A stretch of DNA of 64,000 nucleotides from Daedaleopsis sinensis (GCA_033807695.1 CM066308.1:434001-498000), one strand, 5' to 3'. Positions 34,963-46,880 are shown, counted from the first letter of the stretch. A program made the numbers and translations. Notes: generated by a model from the sequence alone, not told the origin.

Positions 34963-36129
34963 ATGAGCAACGCACAGAAACGAGTCGCGATCGTCACCGG
35001 AGCTGCAGAGGGCATCGGACGCGGGATCGCCACACGCCTCGCGAAGGACGGGTTCGACCTAGGCCTCTTCGATCTCCCGCGCGCACAGGAGAGACTCGAG
35101 GGCCTGGTCGGAGAGCTCAAGGCGGCCAGCCCCGGGATCAGAGTCGTCTCTGTGTACGGAGACGTGTCGAAGGAGGAGGACGTGCGGGGACTGGTCGAGA
35201 GCGTCGTGCAGGAGCTGGGCGGACTGTACGCGGTGAGTACTCGTACTGTCTGCGATCGTTAGGGAGGGGAGGAGCTGACTACCGATCAAGATGATCGCGA
35301 ACGCGGGGGTGGCGAGTATCGCGCCTTTGCATGAGAGTGCGTTACCTTGAGTCAGCGCGAGGGGAAGATATTCATTTCACCGTTCGCACACAGTACCGAC
35401 GGAGGAGGTCGAACGGATGCTCAACATCAACGTCAAGGGAACATTCTTGTCCTACAAGTACGCCGCCATCCAGCTCATCAAGCAGGGTACGGGCGGTCGG
35501 ATCATCGGTGCTGCGTCGATCGCGAGCAAGAGAGGTCAGTAGCGCGACCTCCTGGAATGTGCGCGACGAACTCCTCACCGAGGACCTCTACATATCAAGG
35601 TTTCCCGGAGCACTCGGCGTACTGCGCGACGAAGTTCGCAGTGCGAGGCATGACACAGGGCGCGGCGATGGATTATGGGAAGTACGGCATCACGGTGAAC
35701 GCGTACGCACCTGGTGCCATCGAGACGCCTCTTCGTGAGTAGCAGGAGCTCCGGGCGACTGCAGCGCTGACTTCGGGACGTGCAGTGGAGGGTTTGGACG
35801 AGTCGCAGTCAAAGAAGACAGGACAGCCGAAGGGGACTTGGATAAACTCGGTGGGTACACGTCGTCGTCGTGTTTGCTCACCATGTTCGACCTGCATGTG
35901 CCTGACCGTGTTCGCGCGTGTCCTTCAGTTCACTAACCTCCTGGGTCGGAACGGGCAGCCTGACGACGTCGCTAAGCTTGTGTCCTTCCTCGTGTCGGAT
36001 GATGCAGCGTTCATAACAGGTGAGAAATGTGGTCGCTAGTTCTCTGCACATCGAGTCGCTCACCTGGCGATAATCTCAGGACAATCGGTGCGTTCTTGCA
36101 GTGTTCGAAGGCAGAGACAGCTGACATGA
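34963..36129 (+). CDS. Short-chain dehydrogenase/reductase
   Basis: Exons: 34963-35232, 35291-35336, 35394-35534, 35600-35734, 35786-35850, 35929-36019, 36080-36129; 265 aa. Rossmann start [13 protein letters not shown] (TGxxxGIG, NAD(P) binding), NAG motif IANAGV, NVKG, catalytic Tyr/Lys YCATK after GAASIASKR, then PGAIETPL. Exon 6 has [20 protein letters not shown] and FITG. Family members usually end with a VDGG segment; here the last exon continues [12 protein letters not shown] to a TGA, so the C-terminal strand looks replaced. The similarity to related enzymes fades at about 36090, suggesting that the 3' end was cut by the duplication breakpoint. Substrate unknown (diacetyl reductase-like SDRs share the [13 protein letters not shown] start). 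A relic copy lies at 25540-25990. Confidence 0.75.
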
Positions 36130-36661
36130 TCTTCTCCTCTGTAGTATCTTGTCGATGGGGGATTGTGCTTCGACTGAAGAGGATAGGTGGCACAGAGGGG
36201 ACCACTCGGCTGCAGTTGTCTTCAGACAGAACTGCAAGCAGTCAGCAAACCAGCAGAGCAGAGCGAGGAGGAGAGCAGTCCAGAAGTCGCAAAGTGCATT
36301 CAAGCAGTTGTTGAGCAGGAGACAATGTCATGCAGCGCCCTTCGCCTGTCCGGCGCTTGTTCGTCTTCAATTTTCACTCACTGCTGGCAAACTTGACGCT
36401 ACGAGTGATCACTTATATCCAACAACCCCACACCCTGCCCACACCTACTCTGGTGATTCTGATGCAGCTAAGTCTCTTTATCAGTTTTCGCAGACAAGTA
36501 TCGTCGAACGAGAGTCGAACAGCAGTAATCAGACTGGCAGGACAAGGGATCGCCCGGGCTCAGGCTCCCAGTCAACTATGCTACTATCATACTACTGCGA
36601 GCACGCAAAATGGTAGGCAGAGGTGAATACGAAGGCGTTTGTGGCAATCCAGAGTCTATTC
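36130..36661. other. Breakpoint region of the inverted duplication
   Basis: From about 36390 the sequence is homologous, inverted, to 30560-30770 downstream of the intact HET-like gene. No gene. Confidence 0.4.
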
Positions 36662-37880
36662 TTAATTACTCACAGCCGTTGCGAGTCGACGGTCTCGTTC
36701 ATCCGAATGCCCTTCTCCAACAGGTCCCGCGGTGTAGATCCCCACGCATGTACAACCCACTGCGACCTCGCCGAGGCCTGACGCGTATTCAACATGTTCT
36801 TGCTTTTGCAGTCCTTCACCCGACGGAGCACGAAGACCCTCGTATATACCTTCTTGACCGTGGATCCGCTCCAGAGTTTTACAGTCGCGGCCAACCCTGC
36901 CCGGCCCGGCGGCGCTGTCGTGAGTCCCGACAAGCACCAAGCTCTCCTGGCTGCTCTTCGAGCTCTTCCTTTTCTGCCTGGAACTTGGCTGCACGGTTAG
37001 CGTGCGCCCAATTATCTCCACCTGGCACGACGTCGGGCTCCCATACGCAGAGGACCCGCAGTCGGCACCGCGGTACTGGACTCGGATCCGCTCCCCTGGC
37101 TCTCCTAGTGCGCCCGAGTCCGGGGGCAGGATGCAGTGGTCTGGGAGGAGAAGCCTGCCCTTGAGGCTGTGCGAGAACGTGTGGTGTCGACGGGATGGGG
37201 GCTCTGCGGCGAGCAGGCTGAGCAGGAACGCGAGCACGTCGAGGAACATTGCGTCTCCGCTTCCCAGACTCTCGATCGCGCCCATTCGCATGCAGCCACA
37301 TTCGGCGTATGCAAGTCGTACAGCAGCCCAGTGAGGGTATGCACGTGAGCGAGCAAGCTGTTGGACCGAAGTGAGGTGCTCATGACACATCTTGATGGAT
37401 CCTCGCAGGAGCGCAATCCCTCTAGGAAGTCTCTCTCCGCCATCCCAGTCAGCACGCTCTCGCCCTGCTCTCCAATACCGTCCATGATGGGCGGCGCCTG
37501 GATCTGAGAAACGCGTACCCGCCCGAAAGTGCACGGATACATCAGCTTGTTCGTGAGCTTGACGAGCGAACTTCCCCCGGCGAGCTTACGACGCCACCGA
37601 TGAATACCTGTTAGAGACTCGTGTACGATCGTTCGGCGGACGTCTGTCATGGCCGCGGCCCCGCTCTGCAGGCATACCAGTGGCCAGCGCACCGTATCAT
37701 CCGTCGGCTCGCTGTCTTACTCCCGCATCCGCGCCTCCTGCCAGAATCCAAGATATCTCCGAGTCGATTTGACGAGCCGTCCACAACATAGAAGGCAGCG
37801 CATGGACCACCTTCACCGCCGCGCCGCAGGGTACATTCCATACCGCACAAAGCACGATTTGAACTGACGCTACAACACAC
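36662..37880 (-). pseudogene. HET-like gene, truncated and frameshifted
   Basis: From 37880 the frames match the intact copy at 28462 starting at its residue ~235 (GGEGGPCAAFYVVDGS region), then MRWPLVCLQSGAAAMTDV (37690), LVKLTNKLMYPCTFGRVRV, and in another frame GDAMFLDVLAFLLSLLAAEP, LLLPDHCILPPDSGAL, RVGRDCKTLERIHG. The region coding the HET core is absent and at least three frame changes occur. Nonfunctional. Confidence 0.75.
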
Positions 37881-38158
37881 TCAGCTATTCGACACCAGTC
37901 CGTTTTTCAATGAGAATGCGATGTCAGCATGCACGTCTAAAGTCCAGATTCGACTGTTCCTGGCAGGTCCACGGGAGTGTGTCGCGCCTCAAGCCACTGC
38001 AGAGCAGTGAAACTCCATCGACATTCACGAACGGGAGCAAAACACACCTAGTACAACTCTTACATATACGCGCGGGTCATGCCGCATGCGCCACAATGAG
38101 TATGAGTCCAATCAGTCGATCCAGCCGAGTCCTACCAATAACGGTCTCGTCTCGCCCC

Positions 38159-40733
38159 TCACGCCGGCGCCGCTTCGTCCATCTCGACCCACAGCCCGTT
38201 CTACATGGAGCGGCGTTAGCCTATCACACCTCGCCGGCCTCAGAGCGGACAGAGACTCACCTTCGCGTATGCCGTCAGGTGCGCGCGCATCCACACCCGC
38301 TCGCACCCGTCGACCGCGTACGGGCTCCGCTCGACGCCCGGCGGGGGAATCGACTCGGGGTGGGCGTCCTGGCGGAGGCGGATGCCCGAGAAGCGCTGCA
38401 GGAGGCGCACCAGCATGAACGAGATCTCGTTGTACGCGAACTACAAAGTACCTGATCAGCATGCGCGCATATGGGGCGAGATCAGCGCGCACCTGCTGCC
38501 CGAGGCAGATCCGCGGCCCCGCGTTGAACGGCAGGAAGATGAACGGGTTCGGGACCAGGTACTTCTGCACGCGCTCGTCCAGGAATCGGTCCGGGTCGAA
38601 CATCAGCGCTGCACGCCCGACGCGGGTTAGTCTCCCACTACCGCACCCAGAACACGAAGAGCACGCACCATCAGGTCCCCAGAGATCCTTGCGCCGGTGC
38701 ATGATCAGCACCGAGTACAGACACCGCGACCGCGGCGGGATGTAGTGGTCCGGCTTGCCTGGGGTCAGGTTCTTCCACTGCATGCTCTTGATCGACGCCC
38801 GCGTATTGAGCGGGCTGCCTCGCGACCTCGTTAGCATCTGCACCTCACGACAACAGCTGTGTGCTCACACGGGCGGGTAGAGCCTGAGCACCTCGTTGAT
38901 GAACGCGCGCATGTACTTCATCTCGCGGATGTCGTCGTACGACGGGCGGCGGCCCGGACCGACAACCTCGAGAACCTCAGCGCGGAGACGATCGAGGACC
39001 TCCGGGTGCTGCGAAAGCGCATAGATCGCGAACGTGAGCGTACACGACGTCGTATCCCGCCCGGCGAGAAGAATGTTCAACGTCTCGTCCTTGATCACCT
39101 TGTGGTCTGCGAGTGCGACAGGTCAGCGAGACGATCAACATCGTCGCATCAGCTGACGCTCACCATCCGTGAACTTGACCAAGTGGTCCAGCAACGTCTC
39201 GTCGTCCTGCACCTGGCCCTTCTCCGCCTCGCTGGCGACTCCAGCGCCTGACTTCACCGCCTTCGTCCTGATCGCTTCCTCCACGATCGGGTCGATGAAC
39301 TCGTCGACGGCCGCGAGGTGCTTCTTGACCTTATCTCCCCAGAACTCGAACAGCGGCCACGACTGCAGGAACCGTCCACGGATGCCCGTCGCATCCAGTG
39401 CGTTCTGGAACGCACGCACGAATCGGTCAGCGGGGTGTATCCTGCTCGACGTGAGCTGATAAGACGGGTGGGTAGACGGGTACGGGATCGGCGCGTCGAG
39501 GGAGCGGACGTCCTTGCCGAAAAGGAACTCGGTCGCGGAGTCCATCGTGAAGCGCGAGACAAGGTCTTGCCAGTCGACGGGTACGCCTTCTTTCAGGCGC
39601 TCTAGCATCTTGTTGAGAGCGTGGTCGGCGTGGCTGGCAAAATGCACTAGTAAGCATATGGGCGGATGATGAAGACGACACAGTACAACATTCACCAGAT
39701 GGTTAGAGTGCGTCTCGTTGCGTACAAGAGATGCATTCTAATCAGCTGGTTGCGAGACGAACGTACAGGTAGAAATAACGGCATAGAGGCTTCGGGTGAG
39801 GATACTAGACTCACCGTTCAAAGATATCGAAGTGGGTGATACGCTCCCTGCTGAAGAAGGGACGCGTCATGGTCCGGTGGAATCTGTATGGCAGGTCAAG
39901 ATCAATATCGCATGTCGAGGTGACGCGATGCAAGTTCAACGCACTTCCACATGTCCCCTGTACGTGGAAAATGCAGGCGTGTGAGGATAGATAGCGAATG
40001 TCCAGACGGCGCACGTACCATCAGAATTGAAGACTCCCACTCCTAACAACGTATTGAGCTGTTCGTACAGCAGGGGTCCCTTCTCGTAGTCGTTGAACTC
40101 CGTAGCGAGCATTATCTGGTTACGAGGGATGTGCCCTGATTCATCGATGACCGTAGGGAGCACATACGTACCTTGATATACTCCGGCTCAGAAGTCAAGA
40201 CCTGCACAACAAATTTGTTCATGCCGGAAGATACTGTTGAGATATAGAAGAAACACACCCTGTCTTCGAACATGACTCTAAAGTTGAAGGTATATCCATA
40301 CTCCTCCGACCATCTGAGCAGACTTGCGGCTGATTACCGCATAGTCCCAATCCCGCGCGACCCCGCGATTAACGACACCCCTGACCTCAAAGAGCACATG
40401 CTACTCACCAAAGTACGCAGTCTGGTCAAGCACGAAGATCCTCTTGAGCACATCCAGACTCCCCGGCCACTTGTGGGCGATCTCGCGGGGAATGACGGCG
40501 CCGCATGCGCGTGCGCGACGCACGTTCGAGTAGTCGTTCCATTGCACTCGGAGTGTGAAGGCGATGGGCCAAGAGAGCAAGTATGCGATAGCCGTGAGCC
40601 ACAAGGGGGCCGTATACGAGAGGTATTCGCGCGAGAGCGAGGAGAGGAGGTAGACGACGGCGGGCGGGATGGACAAGTTTGGGAGCTGGCGGAGGAGGTA
40701 GCGCGGGCCGGGCGGGACGGAGAGCGCCATCAC
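38159..40733 (-). CDS. Cytochrome P450, CYP63-like
   Basis: Twelve exons on the minus strand: 40409-40733, 40259-40329, 40172-40201, 40019-40115, 39945-39957, 39815-39883, 39164-39633, 38869-39106, 38669-38814, 38493-38608, 38261-38440, 38159-38200. They close one frame of 598 aa. N-terminal membrane anchor ([16 protein letters not shown]), then [43 protein letters not shown], the oxygen-binding helix AGRDTTSC, the K-helix EVLRLYPP, and heme loop [15 protein letters not shown] with the axial Cys. Length and sequence match the CYP63 family of wood-decay fungi, ER-bound monooxygenases that oxidise alkanes and aromatics. Exon 5 is only 13 bases; intron 6 is 181 bases, three times the usual. No break. 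Relics of it lie at 16742-16950 and 27230-28330. Confidence 0.88.
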
Positions 40734-40770
40734 GGCTACCTGTTGTGGTCTTGATCAGGTTGCAAGTCTG

Positions 40771-40808
40771 CAACTTCAAGCTTCAAGCTTCAAGCTTCAA
40801 GCTTCCAA
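40771..40808 (+). repeat. CTTCAAGC microsatellite
   Basis: About four 7-base units (AAGCTTC) in tandem, 40 bases upstream of the P450 start, in its leader or promoter. Confidence 0.8.
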
Positions 40809-40910
40809 GTCGTGCAGGTCGAGGATGATGGAGGTGAGGTCCAGGAGGAGGAGGTGGTGGTGGTGGAGGAGAGGAAGGTTTGCCGGGGCCGGAGCCTGTG
40901 ATAGGGCTTG

Positions 40911-40916
40911 TTTATA
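40911..40916 (-). promoter_or_regulatory. TATA box of the P450 gene
   Basis: TATAAA on the minus strand about 180 bases before the P450 ATG, after a GA-rich/CT-rich leader. Confidence 0.45.
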
Positions 40917-40999
40917 GGCTGGCATGGCAGGTGACCGCATCTTGACCGCTTCGAATTCAAGTTCTTTCGGGCGCATCGGGCGCGTCCATAACCAGTTGA

Positions 41000-41671
41000 A
41001 ACAGACCCGTCCGGTCAGAGCCTCTTAGACAGCTCCATCCTGGGTGGTACTAGTCTCCCCTGCTCAATTGCCTTGTATCTTCATTGCTCTGCGCAGCTCT
41101 TGCCAACCTCGTTCGTTTAGACCATACTCACTGGTCTCTCCCCATTCGAGCGCAAACCCATTAATTTCATTTCCTCCGGTCGAGTCAATGTTGATGCATG
41201 ATGTACATAGCGCTGACCATGCGACAGTCTAGGTCAAACTCCTACCCTGTAGGACAGAAGAAGACTCGGTATGCATTGCCTCGACGTCTGCGTGCCGTTA
41301 CGCAGATGTCCGATGTCAGCGCGTTCTCGGCGCACCTGCGAATCCGATGTGCCCTGCACGCAGTACCATCCACTGAGCGCGCGCCCGCAGCGTGTTTCGA
41401 GCGTCGTGTCTCCTCGATGCGGGTGGATGCTGATGTCATTGTGCCTTGTGCATTGATTTGGCTTCCAGTGGCACGAGATCACACAGTCTGTACCCATCGT
41501 GTCGACCATGTCCAAGTCAAGCCTACTGTGCTCAGTCGAGAGATACACCCAGGTACTCTGGAGCAAGAAGGTGAGTTCATCAGCTGCATCACAGAACACG
41601 CCAGCGGCCACGAAGATTGACAGACTTGAATCACGGTGAGCGATCAACCAATGCATAGAGAAGTACAAAGT
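41000..41671. other. No recognised gene
   Basis: Upstream flank of the P450 gene without a supported frame. Confidence 0.3.
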
Positions 41672-41749
41672 CCGTTTGAACGCCGCACCACCAAGCACAA
41701 GGAACAACTCAAGCTTCCCGATGTCCTCGGGTTGCCCGTAATGCTCGAG
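41672..41749 (-). pseudogene. SDR C-terminal fragment
   Basis: The minus strand reads EHYGQPEDIGKLELFLVLGG and AAFK, matching [21 protein letters not shown] of the SDR gene. Only ~25 residues remain; flanks are unrelated. Confidence 0.55.
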
Positions 41750-43249
41750 AGCTGTAACACGCGTGCGCACGCCGTTAGGAGGTAATCACTGCACACACCG
41801 ACTCACCGACCTGTTCCAAGGTCCTCTCGGTTGTCCGCTCATCTCGGTGCTCGTTCCGCTGCGTGGACGAGTATGTTCACGTGAAGCTGCATGTGCCTCG
41901 CAACGTAGTACTGGAGTCTACGGGATTTTTCGCGTGTCGACTTTGCCAGACACGAGGGGACAAGTCACAGTCTGCGCTAGTCAGCGTTGGCACGGTGGGC
42001 TGACGGGAGAGGTACATCGTCCTTCAACCCGGTCCCGTCTCATGCACAGCGCACGTACCTGTACCTGGTCTTCTTCGGCCGCCCCATGCTCCAGGATTAA
42101 AACAGGCTATGAGAACGGAAGCCGCGCCCGGGCCGATGGCCTGCGGGGCGAGCTCTTCGTAGCTGGTTCGCCGTCACGGTTAGCCTGGGACAGTGCGTTA
42201 CTGACAGAGAGGAGATGGGCGAGTACCAGTGTTACTTACCATCGAACTACTAGGCATCGGTCTTCCCTGGGCGTAGACAGATGTGTGAGAAGTCGATCAT
42301 CCCGTCCAACGAAGGGTTGTACGGGTGACGCCGGGAAGGAGAGCGTGTCGGAGACGACGGCGAGACTCAGCACCGCTAGTGTCTGTTGCAGCTGCTCATC
42401 ATTATCACCACCACGTAAGATCGAAGCAGGGTGTACTGCAGGGTGACGAATAGGAGATGAGGATGAAGCGTACTCACCCCGTCTAACTCAGTAGGCTATC
42501 CGACATATACAGCCAAGACATCGTTGTACGATGTAAACCTGATTGATCATTCGCTGGTTTCAAGACTCATCCTATTACTGACTTGATCAAAGCCTTGCAT
42601 CGCGAAGAGTGTTCGCCCATCTGTGTTACCTGGAATCAACCTGGAATCGTGAGGTAGCATCACTCAGTCTCTGCCGGGTTGTAGACTGACGAACGAAAGT
42701 CTTGGTCCTAGCCCGAAGCGTATACATCGCCCTTGTCGCAATCCTGTCGCGTCTGTGAGTTATTTATTAATGTACATTGCAACGAATGCGACTTACATAT
42801 ATGTCCGCTACTCTCATGACGATGAAGGCGATGCGACAGCCGGTTCGGCAATTGCTGCTGTGACATGGCCTTGCCACGGAGTACTGAGTAGTAAGGAGAG
42901 CTCCTGCTCGAAGAATCGTGCTGTTATATAGGTGGACATAGCGTGCACCTTGGGTGGTAAACTTTAAATAGAAAAGCAGGTGAAGGTCGTTGACAAGAAA
43001 TTCAAGCAGCAAGACAAGCGCGCTGCGCGGCCTTGCGCGGCCCGATGGAAAACGTGGAGCCACGATCACATGACCATTTGTCACGGTGGGGTCACACAGT
43101 CAGCGTGTCTCCCCGACTTGATTCAAAACTTGGTAGGTGATCGCGATGCTCCGCACGCTAGTCCCGATTCCACGTGTGGCGAGGCACTTGTACAAATTCG
43201 ATACGAGAATACATGCTTTTGAGAACCGAACGGAGTGCGAAGCGAAAGT
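41750..43249. other. Mostly without genes; one doubtful two-exon frame
   Basis: On the minus strand 42230-42420 reads DNDEQLQQTLAVLSLAVVSD and QPFVGRDDRLLTHLSTPRED, then a GTAAGT...CCCAG intron (about 42175-42230) continues the frame to WLTVTANQLRRARPAG before a stop. It has no clear start and no family I recognise. Confidence 0.25.
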
Positions 43250-44918
43250 CTACGAGTTAGAAGTACTACTGGTGCGCTCGTATCGACCGTATGCTGTCTG
43301 CTTGCCCCATCCGGCGGGGCGATCGTCCAGCCGACGGAGAGAGTTCTGAGGAAAAAAGAATACATTCCCGATCCTCCCAGGGGTGCAGCCGATCTGCTCG
43401 TTTTCCTCGTTGGAAACAGCTTTCCACTCGGTGACACGGTGCGCGATGACACTGGACAACGAGAGCAAGACTGCGCCTGGGCCGTATCTAGAACATAAGT
43501 GAGCGACGGTTAAGGTTCACGTTGGTGTGTACCCACTGCAGACGAGCCCACAGCTGCGGCAGCTCGAGGATGCCCCCAGTGAACTGTCCAATGGGGAAGG
43601 TAGCAGTCGGGCCGCCGTCGAGACCGTCGAAGTGTAAGTCGACATGGAGCTTATATACTATGGCGCGACCTAGCCAGGGGCCGGGATCGGACTGAATCCA
43701 CACCCCGGCGTCGAACGCTTTTCGGTAGCGCTTATACTCCTCAGGGAAAACAGCCTCGAACATCTTGGCGAGGAGCAGCGCGACCGATCGCGTAGCGTGG
43801 AAATATGTCTCGACTTCGACTGCGTTAGCCGCGACGCCTCCACCGAGCATGTCGGCAGAGGGGACAAGTCGCTGGGAACGGTGAACTTCAGTGGAACAGC
43901 GTGTGAGGGGGAAATGTATGCGTACCCCGTTCGGATGCCCTTGGGGCGTCCAAGCATGCACTAAGTGATGAACACCACGTCGCTCTCTGACGACCTCTCC
44001 AGTGTTGCCGTCCACAAACGTGTGGAGGTAGCTGTCGAGCACAAACCGATCGTTCAAGTGTCTCGCGTCGCGAGGAGCGAGCACAGGTTGGTCCTGAGAT
44101 ACTAGTCGTTGAATCGCAACGTGCGCATCGGGGAGAAGTTTAGGCTGTAGCGACGGGGAACATCAGTGAAATGTAATAGCTCGTAAGTAGAAAGACCAAC
44201 CGGGATTCCGTCGAAGCGAGAGATATCGCCGCGGGCGTGGGCGGCGTCGAAATCCGCTTCGGTCTGGCCGACGTATTGTTCGCTGATTGGGAGCACAGTC
44301 TCCCGCTGAAGGGATTAATTTAGCGGTGCACTAATGGCAGGTGACATGCGTACCTTGAAACCGGGCAGGCGGTACCCGAAATAAGCTGCCAGCGTCCGGC
44401 CCTCAGCGTCTTGGTACATACGAGACCCCTTCGCGATGGGCATGTGCGTGAGCTCATCGTTGCATCGAGTCAGCAAACCAGGTAGAACCATCTTCGAGCG
44501 CCGCGCGTCCTCGGCGAGGTCGTTGTAAGTAAGATCAGAGCGGTAGATTGGAACGCAGTCGAGGTAGTGTGCGAGGTTAACCTCCATTTGAAGCAGATAA
44601 CGGCGCTGTTGAGCGTCGCTACTGCGAAGTCGTGAATGTGCTTTGAGAAGAACTAACGCGGCCGGTGCACGAACATTGAATTCCTTCGGGATTTTCTGTT
44701 CGTAACATAAACAGTGAGCATAACACGGCATGAAACATATTGCATTAGCACTGACCGGTTTCTTCTTGCTGCATAAGTCTGACAGGCTCTTACTGCCGGC
44801 ATTCTGTCGTGTAATCGAGCGCTGGGCATTGTGCGTGAGTTATGGGAACGGTCAGCGCAGCCGGCGGACTTACTTGCCGCAGTGCCAAGCGCGAGTGCGA
44901 ACGGAGGACAATGACCAT
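43250..44918 (-). CDS. 2OG-Fe(II) dioxygenase-like protein (one junction unresolved)
   Basis: Exons on the minus strand: 44874-44918, 44756-44821, 44354-44695, ~44110-44305, 43537-~44095, 43250-43487. Joints 1/2, 2/3, 3/4 and 5/6 close the frame. The joint between exons 4 and 5 (44095-44150) does not: a TAG ends the exon 4 frame and no good donor is found, so the gene may be frameshifted. The core reads VYKLHVDLHFDG (H-x-D iron ligands), FTGGILELPQLWARL, then after the intron YGPGAVLLSLSSVIAHRVTEW (distal His) and GRIGNVFFFPQ (Arg for 2-oxoglutarate), the order of 2OG oxygenases. It has the N-terminal KAHSRLRSSDAQQRRY and YFGYRLPGFK segments that I associate with a large uncharacterised Agaricomycete family. 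It is not related in sequence to the TET/JBP-like gene at the window start. Confidence 0.6.
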
Positions 44919-46486
44919 CGCTGGTGTGACAGACGCGAAACGGTATGCGCTGTCATTACAGAGTTGTTAGGGATCGAATGAAGTGCGCGACGTGAAGTAC
45001 TTACTGTGGCAGGACGGATGGGAAGCGGGGGGCAGTGAAGCAGGCTGGGCGGAGGGGCGCGGAAAGGCTGTTATAGGATGGCGGGCGCTGGAATATGTGG
45101 TGGCGCTGTTCGGGACGTTGAGCCGCGCACACACTGTGCGCAGCAGGTGTGATCTGCGCGCGAACTGTATCCGAGCAGGTCATGATGCGCATTAATGTCG
45201 GTCGCGCGTTGGCCATGAGGTTTGTGATATTGCACCACGGGTCGCCGCGCGCGCGCGCTGATCGTCCGAACTGGGACCTTTATGGTCAACAGATGTTCAT
45301 TTCGGAGGAGCGCACCACGAGAGACTTACCTGCTGACCGGCGAGCGTGAGTTTGCAGATGTAGCCAGAGTTCATTTGGGCAGAGACAGCCTGGTTTTGCG
45401 GGGGAGCAGTCGGGTGTGCGTGAGAGTGTCGAACAGACGGAGGCGGTCATGGGGCGAAAAGAGGCGTATGACGTAATCACACAAGGTGGCAATACATAGA
45501 CGCCCACAGTTGAAAGCGTGAGGTTCGGAGGGTTTAAGTACTGCGCCTCACGAATCGCCTCTTCAACGTTCAACCCTCACTCTCTGTCTCTCTGTCTCGC
45601 ACTGTACTAGTGCGGAATTGTTCTCCCACATAACCCGCACGAGACCCCTCCAGAGCAGCCATTGCCGATTGACCAGAGTTGTGCGCACGACTCCGGGTCT
45701 TGGCAGCAAGTGGAATGGGAAGCACTGCGTCGGGTTGGCCACCCTTGTCGCACTGTGACCCAGGGAGCCCTTTAATGGGTACCGCAGAGTGGCAACGCCG
45801 CCCGCCGGTCTAGTCCCTAGCTCGCATCTGAGGGATATCGGTCTCCTCGCCCGAGACGGTGACGTAGAGCGTTGCCGACGCCTGTCATCGTATGAGGGTC
45901 GGGGCGGGTCGATCCAACGGTCATAAACATCGTACGTGTGGCGCACTCCTTTACAGCAGAGATCTGTACTGATTGACATTTTAGTATTGATCGAGGACGG
46001 CGCGCGGGCACGGTTGACTGTGATCGCGGACGTGAGCTCCAGCGTCGGCGAGTATTTACGCTACGTGCTTTGTTTCTCATGAGAGCGAACGTTAACATTG
46101 TTTATGTCTCAATCAGAGAGTATGTGTACCTGTGGGACGCACAGGCTCAATCCTAACTTGGACAACCCGCCGTTGACGTCGTGCGTGTGCTGAGCATGTC
46201 TCTCGCATCGCAGATCGTGACTCACACGCGTAGCAGCAACGCGCTAGTTGAACACAGATCGGCATCCTCACAGGCTTGCACTGTCAGGCAGGTGCCAAGT
46301 ATGCGCATGCGTAGGAGAGCGTAGGGAGAACAAGGTGCGCGAATGATCATGTGTTTGACATGGACGTGACGCTGCTGTCACCAGGCGCACGACTGGACCG
46401 GTTCAACAAGAGCAATGCACGGTTATCGATGCATCGAGCGCAACGGTAAGTGTTAAGTACAACCACACCTATCTATCCGCATTCAT
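44919..46486. other. No recognised gene
   Basis: Several frames of 60-140 codons exist but none has splice support or a recognisable motif. Confidence 0.35.
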
Positions 46487-46880
46487 TCAGTGGTTGTCAG
46501 TGATGCACATGTGAGCACGGCGGAGGATATGGTCGCGCAATGAAAGGGAGGTAGGGATCTCATCGACATCTTTGATCTGTGTAAGGAAATTAATCACGTC
46601 TCCAGGTTCGTCAACATCTGATGGAGGAGACGGCGGTGAGATAGGTCGGTGATGGTCGAGTGGGGCTCGTTTGCGAGCGGGTTCATGTGAGAGAGGAGCT
46701 GGGCAGGCAGGAGCGCTCGCACAGTCTGTCTGCAGCAGACTGGTGAACGATCCTGCCTGTGACGTTGCAGCTCGTCAGTGGTACCACTTTGTAGAAGCAT
46801 ACCGCGCGCAGTGACCAGCAGCTGCTATGAATAACTCGAAACAACAGCCTAGCCGTTGAACGAGAGGAGAGAGCGCGCAA
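46487..46880 (-). other. Possible small gene at the edge of the array
   Basis: A TATATAAAG-like box lies at about 46908-46916 on the minus strand. Downstream, a possible intron (GTATGC..TCACAG, 46757-46802) joins in frame to a long open stretch containing PARKRAPLDHHRPISPPSPP and DEPGDVINFLTQIKDVDEIP to a TGA at 46487. No in-frame ATG is found before the intron. Alternatively an ATG at 46800 opens a 68-codon frame in another phase. Real product unclear. Confidence 0.3.

Larger units (their letters stand above)
36390..40780 (-). repeat. Right arm of large inverted duplication
   Basis: Minus-strand P450 (intact) followed by HET-like gene (broken), mirror image of 27230-30770. The ~5.6 kb spacer holds the zinc-finger and SDR genes. 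Confidence 0.7.
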
